Shown: in pieces, positions 48,888-58,011 of the stretch | How the letters are laid out: each line of letters starts with the position of its first letter | Position numbering within the stretch: position 1 is the stretch's first letter | Virus record (IMG/VR): IMGVR_UViG_3300033994_001756 | Span: 1 to 64,000 of that record | Source: a virus | DNA length: 64,000 nucleotides | Strand: one strand, 5' to 3' | Notes under the pieces: model-generated | What the model saw: the letters and a program-made list of their open reading frames with translations, nothing else | The model's database searches: none | What the model was told of the DNA's origin: nothing | Position numbers and translations under genes: made by a program

Positions 48888-49100
48888 ATGAATCAAGATG
48901 AATTAAACAATTTATTATCAGTGATGCAAAAGAAAATTAATGAACTGACATCACAAAATATTATGTTTGAGGCTAAAATAATTTACCTCACTAATGTGAT
49001 TAGTAATATGTCTAAACAATCTAACGTTTCAGATGGGGGTTCATTTGATGAACCTTCAGAAACTCAAAAAGAACCAACTAAATCTAGAAGGTCAGCATAA
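48888..49100 (+). CDS. coiled-coil small protein
   Basis: 70 residues, preceded by AGGAGATAA ribosome site. A coiled coil (ELNNLLSVMQKKINELTSQN) and a disordered charged tail. Found at this position before gp13 in cyanophages. Unknown role. Confidence 0.65.
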   Translation: MNQDELNNLLSVMQKKINELTSQNIMFEAKIIYLTNVISNMSKQSNVSDGGSFDEPSETQKEPTKSRRSA

Positions 49101-49921
49101 TGGCAAAACCAAGTAGTAGAGTGCAATTAAAAGAATATTGTCTTCGTAAACTTGGCAAGCCAGTTGTTGAAATCAATGTAGATGATGATCAAGTTGAAGA
49201 TTTAATTGATGATGCCATTCAAATGTTCAATAACAGAGCATTTGATGGTATGGAAAGAATGTACTTAAAGTACAAACTCACTCAAGAAGATATTGATAAT
49301 GGAAAAAAGAGAAATCTTACTACCACTCAAACTGATACCAACGACTCAGATAATTCAAGGACTTTAAGTTTTGAAGAAGGTAGAGGATATTTAACAGTTC
49401 CCGATCACGTTATTGGTGTTCAGGGAATTTTTAAAGTATCTAATGCCTTTGTCAATAACATGTTTGGCTTTAGGTATCAGTTCTTCCTAAATGACTTTTA
49501 TAATTTTTATTCATATGATATTATGAATTATTATATGGTTTTGACATATCTTGAGACATTAGATTTTATGTTAGAAGGAAACAAAGATATTAGATATACT
49601 AAAGTTCAAAATAGACTATATATTGATCTAGATTGGGGTATGCAAACCAAAGATGATTTTATTGTAATAGATTGCTATCGTGCATTAAATCCAAATGATT
49701 TTACTAAAATGTATGATGATATTTGGGTTAAGAAATATACAACTGCATTGATAAAGAAACAGTGGGGACAAAATTTATCAAAGTTTGAAGGCATTCAAAT
49801 GCCAGGTGGAGTAACATTCAATGGTCGCCAGTTATATGATGATGCAGTGCAAGAAATAGATAAATTAGAAGAGAGTTTGATGACGACTTATTCATTACCA
49901 CCACTTGATATGATAGGATAA
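49100..49921 (+). CDS. gp13: neck protein gp13
   Basis: 273 residues (T4: 309). LKEYCLRKLGKPVVEINVDD, then DQVEDLIDDAIQMFNNRAFD, and FLNDFYNFYSYDIMNYYM are conserved gp13 blocks. gp13 with gp14 completes the filled head and docks the tail. TAA overlaps the gp14 ATG by one base. Confidence 0.9.
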   Translation: MAKPSSRVQLKEYCLRKLGKPVVEINVDDDQVEDLIDDAIQMFNNRAFDGMERMYLKYKLTQEDIDNGKKRNLTTTQTDTNDSDNSRTLSFEEGRGYLTVPDHVIGVQGIFKVSNAFVNNMFGFRYQFFLNDFYNFYSYDIMNYYMVLTYLETLDFMLEGNKDIRYTKVQNRLYIDLDWGMQTKDDFIVIDCYRALNPNDFTKMYDDIWVKKYTTALIKKQWGQNLSKFEGIQMPGGVTFNGRQLYDDAVQEIDKLEESLMTTYSLPPLDMIG

Positions 49922-51018
49922 TGAAAAACGTTTACTTTTCCCACGGAACTTCTTCAGAACAAAGACTCTATGAGGATTTGATCATAGAGTCTTTGAAAAT
50001 ATATGGATTTGATGTTTACTATTTGCCAAGAGAGGTTGAAATATCAGATCACTTATTTGGAGAAGATACTTTAGTTAAATTTGATGAAAATTATATGATT
50101 GAAATGTATCTATCAAATTATGAAGGGTTTGCTGGGGAAGGAACATTATTAACTAGATTTGGAGTTAGAATTGCAGAAGAAGCTACATTTATAATCTCAA
50201 AAAGAAGATGGGAAGATTTGACAGATAATTCAAATAATTTAATTACTAATAAAAGACCTAATGAAGGCGATGTAATTTATTTTCCATTGACTAATCAATT
50301 ATTTCAGATTAAATTTGTAGAACACAATAAACCATTTAGGCAATTAGGACAAATTGCAACATATCAGTTGGTTTGTGAAGTCATGGAAGATTCTAGCGAA
50401 AGGCTAGATACTGGAGTATCTGAAATAGATAAAATTAGAAGGTCGGAAGGATACTCAATTACATTCCAGCTTAGCGATGGAATTAAACAGATTAATGTTA
50501 CAAATCAAGGAAATAATTATATTCCAGCGTCCACTATAGTAGCTTTCGGCTCAGTAGGACAAACTGTTATCGCTACTGCATCTGCGACTGTATCTGCTGG
50601 AAAAGTTGTTGCTATAACTGTTACCAATCCTGGACTGGGATATACTACAGTGCCGGGAGTTGCAATTAATGGAGCAGGAACTGGGGCAACTGCACAAGCA
50701 ATATTGGTATCAAAGGGAAATTATTTATATAAAGAAACCGTAATTGGTTCGGTTAGTGGTGCAACTGCAGAAGTAGTACGTTATGATGTTAGTACTAAAC
50801 AACTTGAGCTTATAGATATAATAGGAACATTTGTTGATAATGATTTGTTAATTGGACAATCCAGTGGAGCTGAATGGGCAATTTATTCATTCAGTTCTAT
50901 AGAAAATCAAAATGATGATTTTAATGAAAACAAATGGTTTGAAGACGAAGCAAATGAAATTATTGATTGGTCTGAAAAAAATCCATTCGGTGAATATTCA
51001 AATATGGGAGACTTTTAA
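49921..51018 (+). CDS. gp14: neck protein gp14
   Basis: 365 residues, against 256 in T4. YFSHGTSSEQRLYEDLIIES, then LKIYGFDVYYLPREV, and ISKRRWEDLTD are conserved. A Gly/Ala/Val-rich beta insertion (about residues 185-285: AVGQTVIA-like repeats, NPGLGYTTVPGVAINGAGTG) resembles modules in the fibre proteins and explains the extra length. Confidence 0.9.
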   Translation: MKNVYFSHGTSSEQRLYEDLIIESLKIYGFDVYYLPREVEISDHLFGEDTLVKFDENYMIEMYLSNYEGFAGEGTLLTRFGVRIAEEATFIISKRRWEDLTDNSNNLITNKRPNEGDVIYFPLTNQLFQIKFVEHNKPFRQLGQIATYQLVCEVMEDSSERLDTGVSEIDKIRRSEGYSITFQLSDGIKQINVTNQGNNYIPASTIVAFGSVGQTVIATASATVSAGKVVAITVTNPGLGYTTVPGVAINGAGTGATAQAILVSKGNYLYKETVIGSVSGATAEVVRYDVSTKQLELIDIIGTFVDNDLLIGQSSGAEWAIYSFSSIENQNDDFNENKWFEDEANEIIDWSEKNPFGEYSNMGDF

Positions 51019-51815
51019 TGTTAGGCACACATTTTTATAACGAATCTATTCGTAAAACTATTGTTGGATTTGGCACATTATTCAATAATATAGAACTTCG
51101 TCGCAAAGATAAAGATGGAGTTGTTAAACAAACAATTAAGGTTCCTCTTGCATACGGACCCTCAGAAAAATTTATTGCTAGGGTAGAAGCAGAACCAGAT
51201 CTAGACAAAAGAAGACCAACTCAAATTCAATTGCCTAGAATTTCTTTTGAAATGAGATCAATTTCATATGATGCAGGAAGAAAACTCGGTCCAACTCAAA
51301 TATGCAGAACTCCAAAATCTGGAGATACAGAGAAAACATATTCCCATTATTTACCAGTACCATATAATTTAGATTTTGAAGTTGCAATCATCAGCAAAAA
51401 TAATGATGATGCGGTTCAAATTTTAGAACAAATTTTACCATTCTTTCAGCCATATTTTTCAATCACTATCAATATGGTGGCTGAGACAAATGAAAAAAGA
51501 GATATTCCAATTTTATTGAATAATGTTTCTATTCAAGATGACTATGAAGGAGATTTTACACAAAGAAGAACAATCATTTATACTTTAACATTTACTGCTA
51601 AAAGTTATATTTACGGTCCTGTTACTACTTCTGAAGTTATTAAAAAAGTTAACGTTGATATTGGAACTGCCATTGAAGCTAATAGATACGTTACTTATAG
51701 TGTATCGCCAAAAGCTCTTGAAGATTTAAATGATGATGGTCAAATTAATTCTGCAGACGATTTGTTAGTTGAAGCAGATGACAATTTTGGATTTAATGAA
51801 ATTTGGACTCAATAA
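51018..51815 (+). CDS. gp15: tail terminator/sheath stabiliser gp15
   Basis: 265 residues (T4: 272). YNESIRKTIVGFGTLFNNIE, then RISFEMRSISYDAGRKLGPT and DYEGDFTQRRTIIYTLTFTA are conserved gp15 segments. It forms the hexameric ring at the head-proximal tail end. Confidence 0.9.
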   Translation: MLGTHFYNESIRKTIVGFGTLFNNIELRRKDKDGVVKQTIKVPLAYGPSEKFIARVEAEPDLDKRRPTQIQLPRISFEMRSISYDAGRKLGPTQICRTPKSGDTEKTYSHYLPVPYNLDFEVAIISKNNDDAVQILEQILPFFQPYFSITINMVAETNEKRDIPILLNNVSIQDDYEGDFTQRRTIIYTLTFTAKSYIYGPVTTSEVIKKVNVDIGTAIEANRYVTYSVSPKALEDLNDDGQINSADDLLVEADDNFGFNEIWTQ

Positions 51816-51817
51816 TT

Positions 51818-52231
51818 ATGCCAACATACGATAACTTAGACGATACTTTTAATATTATTCCTAAAAATTTTGAGGAATCAACTGAAATAGTTGAAGTAGA
51901 TTCTGATTTGGATCATATTGAAGCTGACTATCAGTATAGTAGAAATCAATTATACAAATTAATCCAAAAAGGTCAAAAGGCTATTGATGGCATTATAGAT
52001 GTAGCTTCAGGCAGTGATCATCCAAGAGCCTATGAAGTTGCTTTCCAGGGCATGAAGCATGTCTCAGATATGACTGATAAATTGATTGACCTACAAAAGA
52101 AAATGAAAGCAATTGAAGAAGATGCTCCGCAAAGAGGTCCATCTACGATTAATAATACCATGTTTGTTGGATCTACTGCAGAATTGCAAAAGTTTCTAAA
52201 ACAATCAAAAATAAATAATACAGAAGAATAG
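51818..52231 (+). CDS. gp16: small terminase subunit gp16
   Basis: 137 residues from ATG 51818, right after the gp15 stop (T4: 164). DYQYSRNQLYKLIQKGQKAI, then DGIIDVASGSDHPRAYEVAF and MTDKLIDLQKKMKAIEED show the coiled-coil core of gp16. It regulates gp17 and recognises DNA for packaging. Two other genes separate it from gp17. Confidence 0.85.
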   Translation: MPTYDNLDDTFNIIPKNFEESTEIVEVDSDLDHIEADYQYSRNQLYKLIQKGQKAIDGIIDVASGSDHPRAYEVAFQGMKHVSDMTDKLIDLQKKMKAIEEDAPQRGPSTINNTMFVGSTAELQKFLKQSKINNTEE

Positions 52232-52241
52232 GAGTATTTTA

Positions 52242-52793
52242 ATGTCTGTACTTAAGGTTGTCCAAAATATTGCTGCGGTGGCGTGTACTGGTGGTAACGC
52301 TACACAGTCCGCTGCAGTAATTGTACGAAGTGGAATTTATCGTTTTACTGCTGATGCTAGTGATGCAATTCATGTAGCATGGGGTGGCAATCCAACTGCG
52401 GTAGATGGGAATGATTTTCATATTCCAAAAGAAAGTTCTGAAATCGTAAAGTGTGCTACTCCAAAAAGAGTAAGAATTACTTCAATCACTAAAGGTGCAA
52501 CCAACACAGTGATGAATATTCCTCTTGATACTGGTACTCCTGGACATCCTTTTGCAGTTGGTGATTATGTAACTCTTACTGGATCTTCCGTTGCTGCATA
52601 CAATACTGGCATTGCACACTTAGCAGTTACAGCAGTTACTGATACTTCAATCACTGTTGCATTAAATTCATCTTCATATGCAGATTTTACTGGAACTGCG
52701 ACTCTTTCAAATTCAATTAAATTTTCCGTAAAGCCTGATGGTAATGGCGCTGCTACAGGACATATCACTGAAGTTCAGATTGTAGGTGGATAA
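52242..52793 (+). CDS. virion structural protein, conserved in cyanophages
   Basis: 183 residues preceded by AGGAGT. Beta-rich, Thr/Ala/Gly-rich (GIYRFTADASDAIHVAWGGN; GYVTLTGSSVAAYNTGIAHL-like segments). Typical of small decoration or head-associated proteins. It stands between the two terminase genes. Function not assigned. Confidence 0.65.
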   Translation: MSVLKVVQNIAAVACTGGNATQSAAVIVRSGIYRFTADASDAIHVAWGGNPTAVDGNDFHIPKESSEIVKCATPKRVRITSITKGATNTVMNIPLDTGTPGHPFAVGDYVTLTGSSVAAYNTGIAHLAVTAVTDTSITVALNSSSYADFTGTATLSNSIKFSVKPDGNGAATGHITEVQIVGG

Positions 52794-53551
52794 TGGCACA
52801 CAAAAAAGTTCCAACTGAAAAAGAAATTGCCAAAAAACATGGTGTATCAGTAGATTACGTTATCCGACAAGCTGAAGTCGGATCTACTGTAGAAAGAGAA
52901 CATGTCACAAAGCATGACGAAGCTTACAATATTGCACTTCAGCACATTGCAGAATTTCCAGATTACTACAAGCACTTACTCAAAATGGAAAAGAAACTAA
53001 AAGGGGAATGGAGAAACGGCAAAAAAGCTGTTAAGGAAGAAAAGGAAGAGGTACGTTATTGCCATCTTTGTGAAAAAGAAGAAACTAAATCTCAGTGTTC
53101 ATATGGTCCAAGTGCATGGGAAATGAATTCCAGAAGGATTCTTACCATGAAGGAGGATCATAAAGAAATTGCTTCTGGAAAAATCAAAGATCATGAAGGT
53201 TATATGGCAAAACTTGAGCTAGATCAAATGGAAAGATCTATCGCTATGCTTCGTAAAGTTATTCGTAAATCAGATCAGCAACTACCTGCATGGGTTCAGT
53301 CCAAAATTACCAGAGCTGCCGACTTTGTAGATACTGCTGCAGAGTATCTTGCATCAGATGAAAAAATTAGTGAGGGAAAATCATTTTCACAGTTCATGAA
53401 AGAGGCAAGCTTTGAGATTGGTGTTGGACACAAATCTGCTCAGAAGCAAGCAAAAATTGGAAAACTTGCAGATAAAACTGATAATCCTAACGAAAGGAAG
53501 GTGGCAAACACAATGAGAAAAGGTCCAGAATGGAAAAAACCAACGTTATAA
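52793..53551 (+). CDS. conserved cyanophage protein (DUF5661-like)
   Basis: 252 residues, ATG overlapping the upstream TAA. N-terminal KKVPTEKEIAKKHGVSVDYV, then TKHDEAYNIALQHIAEFPDY resembles DUF5661. CHLCEKEETKSQC is a Cys cluster. QQLPAWVQSKITRAADFVDT, then AAEYLASDEK is a helical part. Near the C-terminus FSQFMKEAS resembles the internal-protein signal, but internally. Basic tail. Possibly head-packaged. Confidence 0.65.
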   Translation: MAHKKVPTEKEIAKKHGVSVDYVIRQAEVGSTVEREHVTKHDEAYNIALQHIAEFPDYYKHLLKMEKKLKGEWRNGKKAVKEEKEEVRYCHLCEKEETKSQCSYGPSAWEMNSRRILTMKEDHKEIASGKIKDHEGYMAKLELDQMERSIAMLRKVIRKSDQQLPAWVQSKITRAADFVDTAAEYLASDEKISEGKSFSQFMKEASFEIGVGHKSAQKQAKIGKLADKTDNPNERKVANTMRKGPEWKKPTL

Positions 53552-53560
53552 TAACATATT

Positions 53561-55237
53561 ATGAGTGAAAGATCTAGTTATAAAGGTAATCCTAACCTAA
53601 AACCTTCTAACGTACAAATACAATTTACTTCTGAACAATTAGAAGAGTATTTAAAGTGTCAAGAGGATCCAATTTATTTTGCTAAAAAATATATCAAAAT
53701 TGTTTCTCTTGACGAAGGTTTGGTCCCATTTAAAATGTGGGACTTTCAGGAAAAATTAATTGATAATTTCCATAAGCATAGATTCAATATTGCGAAGCTT
53801 CCTAGACAAACTGGTAAGTCAACAACTGTTGTATCTTACCTGCTTCACTATGCTCTTTTTAACCCAAACGTAAAAATAGCGATTCTTGCAAACAAAGCGG
53901 AGACCTCAAGGGAACTTCTATCCAGATTGCAGTTATCATATGAAAATCTACCTAAATGGCTACAGCAGGGCGTGGGTTCTTGGAACCGTGGCTCACTGGA
54001 GCTAGAGAACGGATCTAAGATTATTGCTGCCTCTACCTCCTCATCTGCTGTCCGAGGGAACTCATTTAACATCATTTTCTTGGACGAATTTGCGTTCATT
54101 CCAAACCACATTGCAGAGCAGTTCTTCAGTTCTGTATACCCAACCATTTCATCTGGTAAGACAACCAAAGTTATTATCATTTCCACTCCAAATGGAATGA
54201 ACATGTTCTACAAATTCTGGCATGATGCAGAACGAGGAAAGAACAGTTACACCCCTCTTGAAGTTAACTGGTGGGATGTCCCAGGTAGAGATCAGAAGTG
54301 GAAAGAAGAAACTATTGCAAACACTTCTCAAAGACAGTTTGAGCAGGAGTTTGAATGTACCTTCCTAGGATCTGTTGACACTCTTATCAATCCAAATAAA
54401 CTTCGTTCCATGGTGTACGAAGATCCACTAAAGAGAAGTGGAGGATTGGATATCTATGAAGAAGTTATTGAAGGTCATGATTATGTAATGACTGTTGACG
54501 TTGCCAGAGGAGTTGGCAATGATTACTCTGCGTTTGCTGTTGTAGATGTTACTACTATCCCATATAAATTAGTAGCCAAATATAAGAACAATGAGATTAA
54601 ACCAATCTTATTCCCAAACATTATTGATACTGTAGGACGTAATTATAACAACGCTAATGTGTTAGTGGAAGTGAATGATATTGGTGGACAAGTAGCAGAT
54701 ATTCTACAGTTTGATTTGGAATATGATAACTTATTAATGTGTGCAATGAAAGGTCGTGCTGGCCAGATAGTTGGGACTGGATTTTCAAATAAAGCACAGC
54801 TGGGAGTCAAGATGACTAAAGCTGTTAAAAAATATGGCTGTGCTAACCTAAAAGCATTAATTGAAGATGATAAATTATTAATCCCAGATTATGATATTAT
54901 TAGTGAGTTGACCACGTTTATTCAAAAAAGTGATACATTCAATGCAGAAGAAGGTTGCAATGATGACCTTGCGATGTGCTTGGTTATTTTTTCTTGGTTA
55001 GCAACTCAACCTTACTTTAGGGAGCTTACTTCAAATGACGTTAGGAAAAGAATTTTTGAAGATCAAAGAGAGGCTATTGAACAGGATATGGCTCCATTTG
55101 GTTTTATACTGGATGGCTTAACTGATAATGAAACAACTTTTGTAGATACAAAGGGAGACTACTGGACTTCAGCTACAGATAACAAGTGGAATGTAGATGA
55201 ATATGGTGATATGGCTTATATGTGGGAATACAAGTAA
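53561..55237 (+). CDS. gp17: large terminase subunit gp17
   Basis: 558 residues (T4: 610). ATPase: Walker A RQTGKST, Walker B IIFLDEFAF, coupling motif IISTPNG. Nuclease: VDVARGVGNDYSAFAVV, EVNDIGGQVADIL and CNDDLAMCLVIF. It packages DNA headfully and cuts concatemers. ATP-dependent motor docked on gp20. Confidence 0.96.
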   Translation: MSERSSYKGNPNLKPSNVQIQFTSEQLEEYLKCQEDPIYFAKKYIKIVSLDEGLVPFKMWDFQEKLIDNFHKHRFNIAKLPRQTGKSTTVVSYLLHYALFNPNVKIAILANKAETSRELLSRLQLSYENLPKWLQQGVGSWNRGSLELENGSKIIAASTSSSAVRGNSFNIIFLDEFAFIPNHIAEQFFSSVYPTISSGKTTKVIIISTPNGMNMFYKFWHDAERGKNSYTPLEVNWWDVPGRDQKWKEETIANTSQRQFEQEFECTFLGSVDTLINPNKLRSMVYEDPLKRSGGLDIYEEVIEGHDYVMTVDVARGVGNDYSAFAVVDVTTIPYKLVAKYKNNEIKPILFPNIIDTVGRNYNNANVLVEVNDIGGQVADILQFDLEYDNLLMCAMKGRAGQIVGTGFSNKAQLGVKMTKAVKKYGCANLKALIEDDKLLIPDYDIISELTTFIQKSDTFNAEEGCNDDLAMCLVIFSWLATQPYFRELTSNDVRKRIFEDQREAIEQDMAPFGFILDGLTDNETTFVDTKGDYWTSATDNKWNVDEYGDMAYMWEYK

Positions 55238-55251
55238 GCTCAAAATGCAAA

Positions 55252-55259
55252 GATAAATA
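55252..55259 (+). promoter_or_regulatory. late promoter (GATAAATA)
   Basis: Upstream of gp18; an overlapping AATAAATA lies at 55256. Confidence 0.65.
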
Positions 55260-55298
55260 AATAGTTTTGAGAAAAAAAATCTCATAGAGGTAATAAAC

Positions 55299-57314
55299 AT
55301 GGCGTTTGCTTCACCTGGAGTATCTATCAAGGAAGTTGACTTAACTCCTACAATTAATGTATCCGACCAAAATGTTGGAGCAGTTGTAATTGCTGCTGAA
55401 ACTGGTCCTGTAGATACTGTAACTTTTGTTTCTAGTGAAAAAGAATTAATAGACACATTTGGCAAGCCAAATGACAACAATTATGAGTCTTGGTATGCTG
55501 CATCAACCATTATTCAGTATGGTGGCATTGTAGCAGTAGTAAGACCAACAAGTTCAAATATTGTACTAAGATCTGCATCTGATGCTGGTCTATCTAACTT
55601 TATCATCAAGAGTAAATTTGATTTCGATAATTATACTGGAACTGCATTCAAGTTTGCAGGAAGAAGTGCAGGTTCACTATTCAATTCAATCAAAGTAGTT
55701 GCAGTTGATCACGGTGCAGATCAGATAATTACTTACACTGGTACAGACCCTTCAGTAGTTGCTGGTGATGCAATTAGAATTCTAAATGGTGGAACTCTAC
55801 TTGGCACTGGATGGATTTATAAAGTAGATACTACTGCAAATACTCTTCACATTATCCTAAACGATAGCACTAAGAGAATTCCATCTTCTGGAATTACTAC
55901 TTATAGCATTACAGATAACGCTGGAACTCCTGTAGTATTAGTTGCAGCTGGCGAAATTGGATCTGTAAGCAATACTTACTACGATACTCTAGAATACGCT
56001 TCTGGATTAAAGTGGAGAGATGTAGCACCTCAACCAGGAACATCTTCATCAGTAGCTTCAAAGGGTGGTAGGTTTGATGAAATGCATATTCTTGTTCTCG
56101 ATGAGGACGGAATTATTACAGGTACTCCAAATACAATTCTAGAAAAATATCTATTTGTTTCAAAAGCAAAAGATGCAAGCACTCTAGATGGATCACTAGT
56201 GTACTTCCACACTGCAATTGCAGAAAGATCCAAGTATATATTCCCAGGTTATTCAACTGGTTTAGATTTTATTGGCACTTCTAAAATTGCCCTTGAAGGA
56301 GTAACCAATACAACAATTGGAGAAGCTAATAGTGCAAATAAAGTATTTTCACCAATTCTAAATTCAGGAGTTTCAGTTCTAGGTTTTAGCCTAACAGGTG
56401 GAACTGATTATGATTTTACAACTGATTCAGCTGATATTTCAGCTGCAGTAACTAACGGTTATGAACTCTTTAGAGATTCTGAAACTTTCAATGATATAGA
56501 TTTCTTAATTCCAGGAACCATTAGTGCTGATAGAGCAGCTAAAGTAATTGATATTGCAGAATCAAGAAGAGATTGCGTAGCAGTAATTTCTCCAAGAAGA
56601 TCAGATGTAATTAACAGTTCACCAAGTTCAGTTAAAACTGAAAACATTGTAGATTTCTTTAGTGGAATTGCAAGTAGTTCATTTGCGATGTTTGATTCTG
56701 GATACAAGTACATCTATGATAAGTTTAATGATACTTATCGTTATGTTCCTTGTGCAGCAGATGTTGCAGGTCTTTGTATTAACACCACTATCAACTCAGA
56801 AACTTGGTTCTCTCCAGCAGGTTACAACAGAGGTAACTTAAGAAATGCAACTAAACTTGCATACTCACCAAAGCAAAATGAAAGAGATAGACTTTACACA
56901 AATAGAATTAATCCTATCGTTTCTTTCCCAGGACAAGGAATCGTTTTATTCGGTGATAAGACTGCAATATCTTCTCCTAGTGCTTTTAACAGAATCAATG
57001 TTCGTAGACTCTTCATTGAACTTGAAAGAAACGTTGCTGGATTCTCTAAATTCCAACTGTTTGAAATGAATGATGAAGTAACTAGAAGTTCATTTAAGGC
57101 TGCAGTTGAACCTTACCTAAGAGGTGTCCAAGGTAGAAGAGGAATCTATGACTTCCTTGTAGTTTGTGATGAGACAAATAACACCGCAGATGTTATTGAC
57201 AGAAATGAATTTAATGCTGAAATTTATATTAAGCCTGCAAGAAGTATTAACTTTATCACAATCACCTTTGTTGCTACACGAACTGGCATTTCCTTTGGCG
57301 AACTAACTCAGTAA
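55299..57314 (+). CDS. gp18: tail sheath protein gp18
   Basis: 671 residues (T4: 659). ASPGVSIKEVDLTPTINVSD, then VGAVVIAAETGPVDTV at the N-terminus; NPIVSFPGQGIVLFGDKTAI, then NRINVRRLFIELERNVAGFS at the C-terminus are the sheath hallmarks. Strong AGAGGT ribosome site. Contractile sheath subunit. Confidence 0.95.
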   Translation: MAFASPGVSIKEVDLTPTINVSDQNVGAVVIAAETGPVDTVTFVSSEKELIDTFGKPNDNNYESWYAASTIIQYGGIVAVVRPTSSNIVLRSASDAGLSNFIIKSKFDFDNYTGTAFKFAGRSAGSLFNSIKVVAVDHGADQIITYTGTDPSVVAGDAIRILNGGTLLGTGWIYKVDTTANTLHIILNDSTKRIPSSGITTYSITDNAGTPVVLVAAGEIGSVSNTYYDTLEYASGLKWRDVAPQPGTSSSVASKGGRFDEMHILVLDEDGIITGTPNTILEKYLFVSKAKDASTLDGSLVYFHTAIAERSKYIFPGYSTGLDFIGTSKIALEGVTNTTIGEANSANKVFSPILNSGVSVLGFSLTGGTDYDFTTDSADISAAVTNGYELFRDSETFNDIDFLIPGTISADRAAKVIDIAESRRDCVAVISPRRSDVINSSPSSVKTENIVDFFSGIASSSFAMFDSGYKYIYDKFNDTYRYVPCAADVAGLCINTTINSETWFSPAGYNRGNLRNATKLAYSPKQNERDRLYTNRINPIVSFPGQGIVLFGDKTAISSPSAFNRINVRRLFIELERNVAGFSKFQLFEMNDEVTRSSFKAAVEPYLRGVQGRRGIYDFLVVCDETNNTADVIDRNEFNAEIYIKPARSINFITITFVATRTGISFGELTQ

Positions 57315-57346
57315 TTATTCTTTCGTAAACCATCTAGGAGAAAACA

Positions 57347-57979
57347 ATGGCTAAGAGTATTTCAGATTTCAAATCATATTTAAAGAAGGGTGGTGCAAGA
57401 CCTAATCTATTTTTGGTTAGATTAAATTTTCCATCTGACTTAGGGCAAGTTATAGATGTTGGTAACACTGGATCTTCATCTCCAAACTTAACCGCCCAAG
57501 CTGAATTTCTTGTAAAAACTGCACAAATTCCAGCATCAAATATTGGAACTATTGAAGTTCCTTTCCGTGGACGAATGTTGAAAGTTGCTGGAGACAGAAC
57601 TTTTGAACCATGGTCAGTTACAGTAGTAAATGATGGAAATTTTGAAATTCGTAAAGCATTTGAAACATGGTCAAGAGGAATTAATGCCCTAACTGAAAAC
57701 GTATCTCAGCTAGGATATGGTGCAAATGGTGGCGCATCTTACTGTGTTGATATGACAGTATATCAACTAAGCAGAGATGGCATAACACCAACTAGAGGAC
57801 CAGATTCAACTACAGCAGGAACAGATAATCTAGACACAGTTCGTGCGTATAGATTCTATGATGCATGGCCATCTGCAATTTCTTCAATCGATCTATCCTT
57901 TGAAGCAAATGACCAAATTGAAGAGTTCACTGTAGAATTCCAGTATAACTTCTTTGAAGTAACTAAGGATAGAATTTGA
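57347..57979 (+). CDS. gp19: tail tube protein gp19
   Basis: 210 residues (T4: 163). FLVKTAQIPASNIGTIEVPF, then RGRMLKVAGDRTFEPWSVTV and a C-terminal AYRFYDAWPSAISSIDLSFE, then DQIEEFTVEFQYNFFE are tube-fold hallmarks. AGGAGAA ribosome site. Confidence 0.93.
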   Translation: MAKSISDFKSYLKKGGARPNLFLVRLNFPSDLGQVIDVGNTGSSSPNLTAQAEFLVKTAQIPASNIGTIEVPFRGRMLKVAGDRTFEPWSVTVVNDGNFEIRKAFETWSRGINALTENVSQLGYGANGGASYCVDMTVYQLSRDGITPTRGPDSTTAGTDNLDTVRAYRFYDAWPSAISSIDLSFEANDQIEEFTVEFQYNFFEVTKDRI

Positions 57980-58011
57980 TACTAAATACATAAAAGAGTT
58001 TTAGGATTATT

